Assembly (NCBI GenBank): GCA_012798755.1
Contig: JAAZMP010000009.1
Coordinates: forward strand, 16,709 to 80,708
Direction: 5' to 3'
Length of the DNA stretch: 64,000 bases
Source of the DNA: Bacillota bacterium
GTDB taxonomy: Bacteria; Bacillota; Dethiobacteria; DTU022; UBA8154
Shown: piece after piece, positions 8,887-17,158 of the stretch
How positions within the stretch are numbered: the stretch's first letter is position 1
How the letters are laid out: every line of letters begins with the position of its first letter
The notes under the pieces: model-generated
What the model saw: the letters and a program-made list of their open reading frames with translations, nothing else
Databases searched by the model: none
What the model was told of the DNA's origin: nothing
Position numbers and translations under genes: made by a program

Positions 8887-8954
8887 TGGCAGTACCTCAC
8901 ATGTGGCTTGTTTTGTGACAACATAACAATACCCTATATGTGGACGTACTGCCA
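8887..8954. repeat. Inverted repeat with TGGCAGTAC arms
   Basis: TGGCAGTAC at 8887-8895 is repeated inverted as GTACTGCCA at 8946-8954, with a looser match ACAT/ATGT inside. It lies in the gene-free stretch between the cbi promoter and the Rpn-like gene. It could be a hairpin in a transcript or the ends of a small decayed element. The two short ORFs read through it on the minus strand look spurious. Confidence 0.35.
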
Positions 8955-9047
8955 TACTAAAATATAAATAACTTGAATGAAAAAGGTTTTAAGCTATCGC
9001 TTTAGCGATTTTGTTCAATAATATAAACAAGCAAGGAGAAATAAAAG

Positions 9048-9975
9048 TTGCCAAAGGTAGATATACCATTGAAACGATTGATGCAGCTCAGGCCGAAAGA
9101 CTGGATAAAGTATCTTTTACCTGAACTTTCAGGCGAAGAATTTGCGGAAATAAAATCGGAAAAAGTTCCTAAGGCTGAATCCAGGATGGATGCACTTTGG
9201 CAGATTGGTGTAGGTACAAAGCTTACTTATTTGCACCTAGAACCGCAAGGATACCGGGATACAGCTTTGCCGGCCAGAATGTTGCGCTATAGAGCTGATA
9301 TTTGGGAATATACAATGTCTAAAGGATTAGGAGCTCCGTCTATTCGTCAGGCCGTTCTCTTTTTGTATCCTGAACATGATAATGGTATAAACCGGCTTAA
9401 GGACGCTTGGGATGAAAAAACAACTATTGATTATAATTACAAGGTCTTGCGTGCCTGGGAATTGGAAAAAACCACCGTTTTAAAACAAAAGCTGGTAGCG
9501 CTGTATCCCCTGTTACCCTTGATGCAGGAACTCCCGGGAGAAACCCCTGAAAATGTGCTACAGGCAGCAATAAACGCTATAAAAGAAATAAAAAAACAGT
9601 TCCCTTCGTGCGGATCTACTTGCTATCGTTTCTATCCTGGCGGAAAAGCGCTATACAACAGCGCTTGTTAAAATGTTTGTAAGGAGGGAAATGCTGATGG
9701 AATCGGAATTGCTTAAGGAATGGACTGCGGAAGAAAGAAAAGAAGCGGCGGAAAAAGCTACGAAAGAAGCGACAGAGAAAGCTACCTATAGTACATTACA
9801 GACAAACATACATGATCTATTGGAAGTAAAATTTAACATAGTATCCGAACATATCAGTGCCAAACTGCAAAAAATTCAGGATGCGGAAGTTTTGAGATCT
9901 TTATCAAAAACAATCATTAAGGCAGACACGATAGAAGAATATGAACAACATTTAGATAAAGCCCTGCATGAATAA
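9048..9975 (+). pseudogene. Rpn-family (PD-(D/E)XK) nuclease gene, frameshifted
   Basis: Two consecutive reading frames together make one protein of about 308 residues. The first (TTG at 9048 after AAGGAG) has the nuclease core: RPKDWIKYLLP, an acidic DAL, then YLHLEPQGY with the E-x-Q motif, and RMLRYRADIWEY. This is the pattern of Rpn/transposase-31 nucleases, linked in E. coli to RecA-independent recombination. The first frame runs out at 9671. Shifting by one base after a run of seven A near 9592-9598 gives RADLLAIVSILAEKRYTTAL, which joins smoothly to the second frame (lysine/glutamate-rich coiled-coil tail). With six A the frame would be intact. It may be a recent mutation, a sequencing error or slippage. 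Confidence 0.7.
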
Positions 9976-9980
9976 GTCTT

Positions 9981-10074
9981 GAGCACACGGGAACACGCGG
10001 GAACACGCGGGGACGTACCTATTGTGTACTTTGGCTTGGAGCACGCGGGGACGTACCTATTGTGTACTTTGGCT
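9981..10074. repeat. Short tandem and direct repeats (GGGGACGTACC family)
   Basis: Three near-identical 10-mers (GAACACGCGG type) at 9981-10010 run into two direct copies of a 33-bp unit, CACGCGGGGACGTACC... ending TGTACTTTGGCTT, at 10004-10036 and 10042-10074. The unit contains an internal GTAC...GTAC inverted pair. It resembles the REP-like 'GGGGACGG...' sequences common in clostridial genomes. It lies just downstream of the broken Rpn gene. Confidence 0.55.
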
Positions 10075-10204
10075 TTGGCTTTGAAATGACAATAAGATGG
10101 CGCTTCCGTAATTCAGCCGTTCTTTTTTCATAATAAAATTTGTTTTTCTTCCGGTGGTATGGTAAGATATTTTTGCAGTAAAAAGATAACAAAAAATTAA
10201 ATAG

Positions 10205-10370
10205 CAACACGGGCGATGTGAGTGAACGGAAAGTGGGTACAAAGCCCACACAGTCACCGCTGCTGTAAGCATGGCAGGCGCTTGCCATCAGGCCACTGGG
10301 GTAAGGAAGTAGGTACACCCTGGGAAGGCGACAAGCGTAATATGCAAGTCAGAAGGCCGGCTCACATCGG
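10205..10370 (+). promoter_or_regulatory. Cobalamin riboswitch upstream of the BtuCD/CbiK operon
   Basis: The plus strand carries aptamer elements in order: GAACGGAAAGTGGGTACAA, CCGCTGCTGTAA, GGCCACTGGGGT pairing with ACCCTGGGAAGGCG, and the B12-box variant AAGTCAGAAGGCCGGCT. A perfect hairpin TGCAGCC/GGCTGCA at 10441-10465 and a terminator follow. The B12 box departs from the consensus AGTCAGGAGACCTGCC at two or three places, so ligand affinity could differ. Confidence 0.82.
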
Positions 10371-10483
10371 TTTTGTCAGACCTTTCGGTGCAAAAGGACT
10401 GTCAGGATAAGAATATTTCCCTAATCGGAAATAATATGCGTGCAGCCGCCGGGCGACAGGCTGCAGTTTACGATAAAATATTA

Positions 10484-10530
10484 AAATCCTGCTTTCTTTG
10501 AGCAAAAGAAGGCAGGATTTTTCTTTATTT
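10484..10530 (+). terminator. Rho-independent terminator of the riboswitch leader
   Basis: AAATCCTGC pairs with GCAGGATTT, with an inner TTCTTT/AAAGAA stem, followed by TTTTCTTTATTTT. It lies between the aptamer and the first gene (10579), which suggests ligand-dependent termination. Confidence 0.85.
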
Positions 10531-10578
10531 TCCCCTGTCTAGGCCTCAGACTGTTTTGGAAAAGAGGATCTGTTTCGT

Positions 10579-11622
10579 ATGGATAGTATCCAAGAACGGA
10601 AAAAAAATCGCTACAAGTACCTATGCCTGGGATTTGCATTTTTTGTCTTGATCTTGCTCACCCTGGTTTTCACCGTTGGTGTGGGCGCCATGCAGATCGG
10701 CTTCGGCCAATCACTGTATATCCTTTGGGGAAAAATCTGCGGCAGCGCTTTACCGGATGTCAAGGCCAACGCTGTCGCCGTTGTATGGAAGATTCGCCTA
10801 CCGCGTCTTTTGTGTGGCCTGTTCGTGGGCATGGGGCTGGCCATTGCGGGGACCATATTTCAATCAATTCTTGGCAATCCCCTGGCCGATCCTTATACGT
10901 TAGGCGTCTCCACCGGTGCCGCTTTCGGAGCCTCGCTGGCCATCCTTTTTAACATTTTGTTTGCCACAATGCTCTCTACAACCGCCTTCGCCTTTGCCTT
11001 TGCTTTTTTAACACTGCTTTTGGTGTTGCTAATTGCCGGGCGCGGCGGGGGGCTTACGACCGGCAACCTGATCATCTCGGGCATTATCATCAGTGCCATC
11101 TTATCCGCCGGCATCAGTTACATTAAGATGGCTGCCGGGGAAAATGTCAGCGCCATCGTCTTTTGGATCATGGGCAGCCTCGTTTCCCGCCAATGGGGTC
11201 ATGTATTTTTGGTCATGCCTACAGTGCTCCTGGCCGGTATTTTCGCCTATGCCTTTGCCGATGACTTAAACGTGATGACCCTGGGTGACGAAGAAGCCCG
11301 GGGGTTGGGAGTAAACACAAAACAGGTACGCCTGCTCTACTTGATTCTGGGTTCCTGCTTGACTGCCGGATGTGTATCGGTTAGCGGCGTAATCGGGTTT
11401 GTAGGGCTTATTGTTCCACATCTTTTAAGAATGTGGCTCACTGCTGATAATCGCATCCTCATCCCGCTTTCCGCACTCTTAGGGGGGCTTCTTTTGCTAC
11501 TTGCTGACAATGCTACCCGCTTGTTTTCCGGCGGTGAGATCCCTGTCGGCGTGCTGACAACGTTGCTGGGCGGGCCTTTTTTCCTATACGTATTTTCCAG
11601 AAAACCACGGAGGCAGCTATGA
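10579..11622 (+). CDS. btuC: FecCD/BtuC-type ABC transporter permease
   Basis: This is a 347-residue polytopic membrane protein of the BtuC/FecCD family. The block RLPRLLCGLFVGMGLAIAGTIFQSILGNPLADPYTLGVSTGA is typical (given here as a family region, residues about 75-115), as are FWIMGSL and GVIGFVGLIVPHLLR near the coupling helix. The hydrophobicity fits about ten membrane spans. It overlaps the ATPase gene by 4 nt. Because it stands behind a cobalamin riboswitch and before cbiK, the likely substrate is cobalamin, a corrinoid precursor or a cobalt chelate. Confidence 0.88.
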   Translation: MDSIQERKKNRYKYLCLGFAFFVLILLTLVFTVGVGAMQIGFGQSLYILWGKICGSALPDVKANAVAVVWKIRLPRLLCGLFVGMGLAIAGTIFQSILGNPLADPYTLGVSTGAAFGASLAILFNILFATMLSTTAFAFAFAFLTLLLVLLIAGRGGGLTTGNLIISGIIISAILSAGISYIKMAAGENVSAIVFWIMGSLVSRQWGHVFLVMPTVLLAGIFAYAFADDLNVMTLGDEEARGLGVNTKQVRLLYLILGSCLTAGCVSVSGVIGFVGLIVPHLLRMWLTADNRILIPLSALLGGLLLLLADNATRLFSGGEIPVGVLTTLLGGPFFLYVFSRKPRRQL

Positions 11623-12407
11623 ACGAAACAAACAATCCCTTACCGCGCCTTAAAGCGCGAAATCTCGATTTCTATTATGGAAATCGTCAGGTCCTCAAAA
11701 ATATCAACCTTGCCGTTTATGCCGGAGAATTTTTTTCACTAATCGGGCCTAACGGCAGCGGGAAAAGCACTTTGCTTAAAATATTAAGTGGGTTGTACGC
11801 CCCGCGAAAAGGGGAGGTTTTCTATGAAAATCAAGTTTTACAAAAGATAAACGCCCGCCAGCGCGCCCGGCATCTGGCAATCGTGCCACAAAATACGGTC
11901 CAGGCCATGCCTTTTACCTGTCTGGAAAGCATCTTACTGGGTTTACATCCTCACCGGGAACGCTTTGCGGCAATCAGCGACAGCCAATACAAAAGAGTAG
12001 AACAGCTAATGGAACTAACGGGTACTTTGAGTTTGTCCGCGCAGCCGATCACACAGCTTTCAGGCGGCGAACGGCAGCGCGTCGCTTTGTGCCGCGCCCT
12101 GGCGCAAGAGCCGCGGGTGCTGCTGTTGGATGAAGCCATGTCCGAACTGGATGTCGCTGCACGCATGCAAATGTCCGGGCTGCTGAAAAAACTATGTACG
12201 GATTGCGGGCTCACCGTGCTGGCAATTTACCACGACTTAAATCTTGCCTATCGTTTCAGCGATAAAGTCCTTGTGCTCAAAGAAGGCGCCTGTGTTTCCC
12301 ATGGAACACCGAAAACGGTAATGACAAAAGAGCTTTTCCGCCATGTTTTCCAGGTAGAGGCAGAGATCTTTGCGGATAAAGGTTTTTTCATCCAAAATAC
12401 AATCTGA
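11619..12407 (+). CDS. btuD: BtuD/FecE-type ABC transporter ATPase
   Basis: This 262-residue nucleotide-binding subunit powers the BtuC-like permease. Walker A is GPNGSGKST, the signature is LSGGERQR, Walker B is VLLLDEAMSELD and the switch histidine lies in YHDLNLA. It starts within the permease stop (ATGA overlap), so the two are coupled. Together with the lipoprotein at 13418 it forms a complete type II importer. Confidence 0.9.
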   Translation: MNETNNPLPRLKARNLDFYYGNRQVLKNINLAVYAGEFFSLIGPNGSGKSTLLKILSGLYAPRKGEVFYENQVLQKINARQRARHLAIVPQNTVQAMPFTCLESILLGLHPHRERFAAISDSQYKRVEQLMELTGTLSLSAQPITQLSGGERQRVALCRALAQEPRVLLLDEAMSELDVAARMQMSGLLKKLCTDCGLTVLAIYHDLNLAYRFSDKVLVLKEGACVSHGTPKTVMTKELFRHVFQVEAEIFADKGFFIQNTI

Positions 12408-12429
12408 ATCATAAAGGGGGATTTCCAAA

Positions 12430-13317
12430 ATGGAAAATACAGCTATTTCTTTTTTTGCCTTGCCGGCATCATTGGGCCTTGGCACTTACACCGGAACAAA
12501 TAAAACTAAAACAGGTGATCCCAGCAAAAAAGCAATCCTCGTGGTTAGTTTTGGCACCAGTTATAATGATACACGTGCCCGGACCATCGATGCAATCGAA
12601 GCAGCAATTGGTAAGGCGTACCCCAAATATGAGATACATCGTGCTTTTACAAGCCAAATAATTATTGACAAACTGAAAAAACGTGATGGGCTTGAAATCA
12701 AAAATGTTGAAGAGGCTATGCAACATCTGGCTGCCAAAGGTATCGGCACTCTCGTCGTCCAGTCCACACACATCATAAACGGTTTAGAGTTCAATGAAAC
12801 GGTAGCAAAAATTGAATATTATAGGGATCGTTTTGCTTCCATCTTTTTTGGAGCCCCCTTGCTTTCTACAACAAAAGACTACCTGGCGCTAATCGATGCT
12901 TTTAAAACACAGATCTCACCTAACAACCTTGCCGGTGATACCGCTCTGTTGCTTATGGGGCATGGCTCAGAGCATTTTGCCAATGCGGCCTACGCTGCCC
13001 TGGATTATATGTTTAAGGAACAAGGTATGAAAAACGTGTTTGTCGGCGCCATCGAAAACTACCCCGGCCTTGATAACATCTTGCCTTCCTTAAAAGCCGG
13101 CGGCTATACAAAAGTTATCCTCCAACCGTTCATGATCGTAGCCGGCGATCATGCTATTAATGATATGGCTGGCACGCAAAAGGATTCTTGGAAAACTGTT
13201 TTGGAATCTGAGGGTTTCACAGTAGAGTACATTCTAAAAGGGCTGGGTGAATTTCCGGCCATACACAATTTGTACATCAGACACATCGCCACTGCCATCA
13301 ATACAAATGCAAAATAG
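12430..13317 (+). CDS. cbiK: Sirohydrochlorin cobaltochelatase
   Basis: CbiK inserts Co2+ into sirohydrochlorin, the entry step of the anaerobic cobalamin route. The conserved metal-binding histidines are in LLMGHGSEHFAN and VAGDHAINDMAG; the N-terminal AILVVSFGTSYNDTRA is typical of the family. The protein is 295 residues. It starts with about 35 extra residues including a weakly hydrophobic stretch (FFALPASLGLG), so an exported form is conceivable but not shown. It is separated from the cbiL operon yet under its own cobalamin riboswitch, between the importer core and its binding protein. Confidence 0.93.
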   Translation: MENTAISFFALPASLGLGTYTGTNKTKTGDPSKKAILVVSFGTSYNDTRARTIDAIEAAIGKAYPKYEIHRAFTSQIIIDKLKKRDGLEIKNVEEAMQHLAAKGIGTLVVQSTHIINGLEFNETVAKIEYYRDRFASIFFGAPLLSTTKDYLALIDAFKTQISPNNLAGDTALLLMGHGSEHFANAAYAALDYMFKEQGMKNVFVGAIENYPGLDNILPSLKAGGYTKVILQPFMIVAGDHAINDMAGTQKDSWKTVLESEGFTVEYILKGLGEFPAIHNLYIRHIATAINTNAK

Positions 13318-13417
13318 CAATTTCCACTTGCCAAAGAGCTGTTTATGACTATTGAAGATATAGTTTTACAGTTGGTTTAGCAGGTGTTTCAATACTATTT
13401 TACAAGGAGGTTGGCCC

Positions 13418-14395
13418 ATGTCCGTTTACATTCAAAAAAAATTTATGCTTTTGGTTCTAGCCCTGCTGCTGGCAATAACACTGTCGGGGTGTGCGCAGGT
13501 GGAAATACCTGGTGCGGAAATGCAGCTATCGGAAACAGCTATCCAATTTACGGACGATGACGGGCGGAAAATTTTGCTTGATTCCCCCTGCACCCGCATC
13601 ATTTCGCTTTACAGCGCCCATACGGAAAACCTTTTCAGCCTGGGGGCAGGCGCTATGCTAATCGGTGATCATCATACATCTACCTACCCCCCTGATACAC
13701 AGAAAATACCCAACTATGATTATAATGATGATCCCGAAACCATCATCGCTGCTGAACCGGATCTTGTTTTAATCCGCCCCTATATTACCAGGAGGGTGCC
13801 CGGGTTTGTCCAGGCTATAGAAATGGCCGGTATTCCCGTTGTTTCCCTGTACCCCGAAAAATTTGCCGGATTTAAGGATTATATCAGCAAGCTTGCCCTT
13901 TTAACGGGTACAGAGGATGCTGCAACAGAGCAGTTGGACTTATTTTATAGAAACTTGGAAGAAATCATGGCATTAACTAAAAACAGGGCGAACAAACAAA
14001 ATGTTTTTTTTGAAGCGACGGAGGTAAACCTGCGCACAATTACAGAGGACTCTATGCCGGCTATCGCCATCGCTTTTGCCGGGGGCATCAACATAGCTGC
14101 AGGTGCCAAACCCATCCAGGAAAAAAGCTCTATTGCTTCTTTCGGAGAAGAGCGCATTTTGGCGCTTGCAGATGAAATCGATGTCTATGTAGCCCAGCGC
14201 GGTGCCATGAATGCAAACATCAACCTACAAACAATTTTGGCACGGCCCGGTTTTGAAACGATCAAAGCAGTCCAAAACGGACGTGTCCATATCATCAGCG
14301 AAAAAATTATCTCTTCCCCAACATTCCGTTTTTACAAAGGTGTGCAAGAGATGGCCCGGTTTCTTTTCCCGGATATAGCAGAGGTAAAAGAATGA
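13418..14395 (+). CDS. btuF: BtuF-type substrate-binding lipoprotein
   Basis: The N-terminus has a lipoprotein signal peptide with lipobox LSGC (Cys about residue 25). The rest is a periplasmic-binding (PF01497) domain: the early IISLYSAHTENLFSLGAG, then PDLVLIRPYI, and the late VQNGRVHIISE. The length of 325 residues is normal. The site AAGGAGG precedes the ATG. It probably delivers a corrinoid or cobalt complex to the BtuCD pair upstream. It overlaps the nitrilase gene by 4 nt. Confidence 0.87.
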   Translation: MSVYIQKKFMLLVLALLLAITLSGCAQVEIPGAEMQLSETAIQFTDDDGRKILLDSPCTRIISLYSAHTENLFSLGAGAMLIGDHHTSTYPPDTQKIPNYDYNDDPETIIAAEPDLVLIRPYITRRVPGFVQAIEMAGIPVVSLYPEKFAGFKDYISKLALLTGTEDAATEQLDLFYRNLEEIMALTKNRANKQNVFFEATEVNLRTITEDSMPAIAIAFAGGINIAAGAKPIQEKSSIASFGEERILALADEIDVYVAQRGAMNANINLQTILARPGFETIKAVQNGRVHIISEKIISSPTFRFYKGVQEMARFLFPDIAEVKE

Positions 14396-15222
14396 AACAG
14401 ATACGGATAGCATTGGTACAAATGAGATCTCCGTTTGCCGATCTTAAAAACAATCTGAAAAAAATAAGCCGCTTGGCCCGGGATGCCGCAGCACAAGAAG
14501 TGGATATTATTTGTTATCCGGAACTCTGCTTACAAGGCTACAGCCGGACCGAATCATGCCTTCATGCCCAACCAATACCGGGTCCTTATACCGAAAAAAT
14601 TTTGGCCCTGGCTCAAACTTATAAATTGACCATGCTGGTTGGTCTGGCTGAACAAACGGAATACAACAAACCATATATTACCCATTTTGTAGCCTATCCT
14701 GATGGAAAGTGGGATCTCTATAGAAAAACACATTTGGGTTCCAGGGAGAAACCATATTTTTTACCCGGCCAAGAACTGCCTGTTTTCCGGCACAAAAAAG
14801 CCAATTTTGGGATTTTGATCTGCTGGGACCTCCGTTTCCCCGAAGCAGCTACGATATTATCCTTGAAAGGAGCGGAGATTATCTTTGCACCCCATGCTTC
14901 GCCCATGGTGTCCGGCAACCGGCGCCGCAGCACCTGGCTAAAATATTTGCCGGCCCGCGCCTATGATAACACCGTTTTTATTGCCACCTGCAATTTAGTG
15001 GGAAGTGATGGGACCGGGCGCACTTTTTGCGGTGGTGCCCTGATCATTGATCCGAAGGGCAACGTCCTGGCGGAATCATTTCAAAAAAATGATCACTTGC
15101 TGGTGACAGATTTGTATCCACGGTTAATTAATTCTATCCGCCGTGGAAAATCCACTTCCATGCGCTCCATCTTTTACCTCAATGTCAGGCGGCCTGAGCT
15201 GTACACTGATCTGGTGCGTTAA
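14392..15222 (+). CDS. Carbon-nitrogen hydrolase (nitrilase superfamily)
   Basis: The nitrilase catalytic triad is visible: Glu in CYPELCLQGYS, Lys in YRKTHLGSREK and Cys in ILICWDLRFPEA. The length is 276 residues, with no extra domains and no signal peptide, so a cytoplasmic amidase or nitrilase is likely. The substrate cannot be read from the sequence. Its start overlaps the stop of the btuF-like gene (ATGA), which ties it to the cobalamin-regulated operon. It might act on an amide of an imported corrinoid or on an unrelated small amide; this is inference only. Confidence 0.85.
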   Translation: MKQIRIALVQMRSPFADLKNNLKKISRLARDAAAQEVDIICYPELCLQGYSRTESCLHAQPIPGPYTEKILALAQTYKLTMLVGLAEQTEYNKPYITHFVAYPDGKWDLYRKTHLGSREKPYFLPGQELPVFRHKKANFGILICWDLRFPEAATILSLKGAEIIFAPHASPMVSGNRRRSTWLKYLPARAYDNTVFIATCNLVGSDGTGRTFCGGALIIDPKGNVLAESFQKNDHLLVTDLYPRLINSIRRGKSTSMRSIFYLNVRRPELYTDLVR

Positions 15223-15283
15223 GGACACAAAAGTAAAAATCGGCACAAAAGTGCCGTTATCTTTTTCCGTTAAACCCATAATC

Positions 15284-15312
15284 AGAGCCGGCTTTCCCGG
15301 CTCTTCTTTTCT
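15284..15312. terminator. Terminator between the two convergent importer operons
   Basis: AGAGCCGG and CCGGCTCT form an 8-bp stem with a 5-nt loop, followed by TCTTTTCT on the plus strand; the minus-strand side also has an A/T-rich run. It can serve both convergent operons. A second small hairpin, CGGCAC/GTGCCG (15241-15256) followed by a T-rich run, lies just before it. Confidence 0.82.
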
Positions 15313-15317
15313 ATAGC

Positions 15318-16103
15318 TTAGGCCACTACATCCCTGGTAGATCTGATCGCAGAAATAGCAGGCCTGCCATTTTTATCATAATTGACGGAAGCCACCACGC
15401 CGTAGACCTCCCGGAGCATCTTCTCAGTAACAGTTTCCCGGGGACTGCCCGCTCCATAAAGTTTCCCCTTGCCATTGAGAACTACTATATGGTGGGCAAA
15501 TTGCACCGCCAGATTTAGATCATGGAGCACCGCTATTATACTGGTTCCTTCCTCCAAGCACCTTAAAAGATGGCAAAGCTCCAGTTGTTTTTGCAAATCC
15601 AGAGAATTGACGGGCTCATCCAGCAGTATTACTTTGGGGTTTCGGACCAAGGCCTGGGCTACCAGCACCATCTTTTTTTGCCCCCCGCTTAGTTCTGTAA
15701 AGCGCCTGGGAGCCAGGCGTTCGATGTTAAGGGAAGCCAAGATTTCCATCACGCTATGCAGATCCTCATCTTTTACTTTACGGCCAAGTTCCGGCAGGCG
15801 TCCCAGAAGCACCATTTCCAGCACTGTAAGTACAGAAAAAGATGTATCCATCTGGGGAAGATAAGACATAAGTTTTGTTTTGTCGTCGATGCCCATAGCT
15901 GTCACATTTTCTTTTTGATACCAGACAGTGCCCTCGTATGGAAGCAGCCCGAAGATGGATTTGAGCAAAGTAGATTTTCCGGACCCATTGGGACCCAGCA
16001 CCACATTAAACCCAGGGCTAAAAGAAACGTTTAGGTCTTGAAAGACCGGAAGAGGGCCCTTTTTTGTCTTGTAGGAAAAAGACAGGTTTTCGGTTCTTAA
16101 CAT
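15318..16103 (-). CDS. FecE-type ABC transporter ATPase
   Basis: This 261-residue ATPase has Walker A GPNGSGKST, signature LSGGQKKM, Walker B VILLDEPVNSLD and the switch LHDLNLA. It is the last gene of the minus-strand importer operon; its ATG touches the permease stop. The family moves siderophores, haem, cobalamin or metal chelates. Control by the riboswitch at 18880-19035 points to cobalamin or cobalt. Confidence 0.88.
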   Translation of the reverse strand: MLRTENLSFSYKTKKGPLPVFQDLNVSFSPGFNVVLGPNGSGKSTLLKSIFGLLPYEGTVWYQKENVTAMGIDDKTKLMSYLPQMDTSFSVLTVLEMVLLGRLPELGRKVKDEDLHSVMEILASLNIERLAPRRFTELSGGQKKMVLVAQALVRNPKVILLDEPVNSLDLQKQLELCHLLRCLEEGTSIIAVLHDLNLAVQFAHHIVVLNGKGKLYGAGSPRETVTEKMLREVYGVVASVNYDKNGRPAISAIRSTRDVVA

Positions 16104-17158
16104 TACATGACCTCCCTTTCGCGGAAGATGATGCTTAAAAACACCGGAATGCCTACGACAGCCGTTACCAGCCCGATGGGCAATACCACCCCCGGGATGA
16201 TCAGTTTACTGACCGTAAAAGAAAGCGCCACCACAACAGCGCCGATAAGGGCCGAAAGGGATAGAAAAAAGCGTTGATCTTCTCCCACCAGTTGCCGGGC
16301 AATATGCGGCGCGATGATCCCCACAAACCCAATGGAACCAACAAAAGACACCGCAAAAGCCGTTACTAAGGAAGTCAGGATGATCACCATCCGCCGGATT
16401 TTTTGCGCGTCTACTCCCAAACTTTTCGCCTTGGTATCGTCCAGGGTCATGGCTGTCAGTTTCCAGGCATTCCTATGGAAAATCAGGAAACAAAAAAGCA
16501 ACGCCCCAAGGACAATGAAAAGTTTAGTCCAGTTTGTCTTTAGCAAACTGCCCATGTTCCAAAATACAAGGCTTTTTAGATCTTCGCTGTCGGAAACATA
16601 TTGTAAAATCATGGTCAAAGCGGTAAAGAAAAAATTTAAAGCGATGCCAAAAAGCACGATGCTGCTTTTACCGGCACGGGCACGAGAAGAGAAAGCATAG
16701 ATGCACACTGAGGCCAACAGGGCAAAAACAAAAGCGTTAGCGGTGACCATGATGGATTCAGATACTTTTAACAGATTGGCATTAAGAATCAGCCCCAGGG
16801 CTGCACCAAAGGTGGCGGCATTGGTAATGCCCAAGGTAAAAGGGCTGGCGATGGGGTTTCTTAAGATGGTTTGAATTTCACAGCCCCCGATCCCCAAAGA
16901 TGCCCCCACCACCAGTGCCATAAGAGACATGGGCAGACGGATGTCTCTTATGATCATCACATTGTTCCCCTGGCCTTTTCCTATAAACAAAACCTTGAAT
17001 ATTTCTCCTAAAGGGATGGGGGAGGAGCCCAATGAGATGTTCAAAAGAAACAGGACTGCAGCCAATCCAAGGAGTACCGCTATAATAACGGTTCTTCTTT
17101 TAAGCATAAGATCATAAAAGAAATGATCCGGCACCGGGGTCTTTGCTTTGACAGGCAT
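16103..17158 (-). CDS. FecCD-type ABC transporter permease
   Basis: A 351-residue membrane permease of the BtuC/FecCD family, with DIRLPMSLMALVVGASLG, the NPIASPFTLGITNAA block and FVGSIGFVGIIAPHIARQ before the C-terminal spans. Its ATG at 17158 directly follows the stop of the binding-protein gene, so the three genes are one transcript. It is distinct in sequence from the permease at 10579, so the genome has two parallel systems. Confidence 0.88.
   Translation of the reverse strand: MPVKAKTPVPDHFFYDLMLKRRTVIIAVLLGLAAVLFLLNISLGSSPIPLGEIFKVLFIGKGQGNNVMIIRDIRLPMSLMALVVGASLGIGGCEIQTILRNPIASPFTLGITNAATFGAALGLILNANLLKVSESIMVTANAFVFALLASVCIYAFSSRARAGKSSIVLFGIALNFFFTALTMILQYVSDSEDLKSLVFWNMGSLLKTNWTKLFIVLGALLFCFLIFHRNAWKLTAMTLDDTKAKSLGVDAQKIRRMVIILTSLVTAFAVSFVGSIGFVGIIAPHIARQLVGEDQRFFLSLSALIGAVVVALSFTVSKLIIPGVVLPIGLVTAVVGIPVFLSIIFREREVM

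Noticed and set aside
8640-8955. Two minus-strand ORFs (94 and 60 codons) between the cbi promoter and the Rpn gene
   Set aside because: They run through an inverted repeat and the promoter region, have odd composition and no recognisable motif or ribosome site.
9592-9600. Programmed -1 frameshift at the A-run of the Rpn-like gene
   Set aside because: The downstream frame requires loss of one A (or a +1 shift), not a -1 slip, and no stimulatory structure was evident. Mutation, sequencing error or transcriptional slippage is more likely.
9981-10074. Possible CRISPR-like array
   Set aside because: Only two 33-bp copies with a 5-nt gap and no spacers; it is a simple direct repeat.
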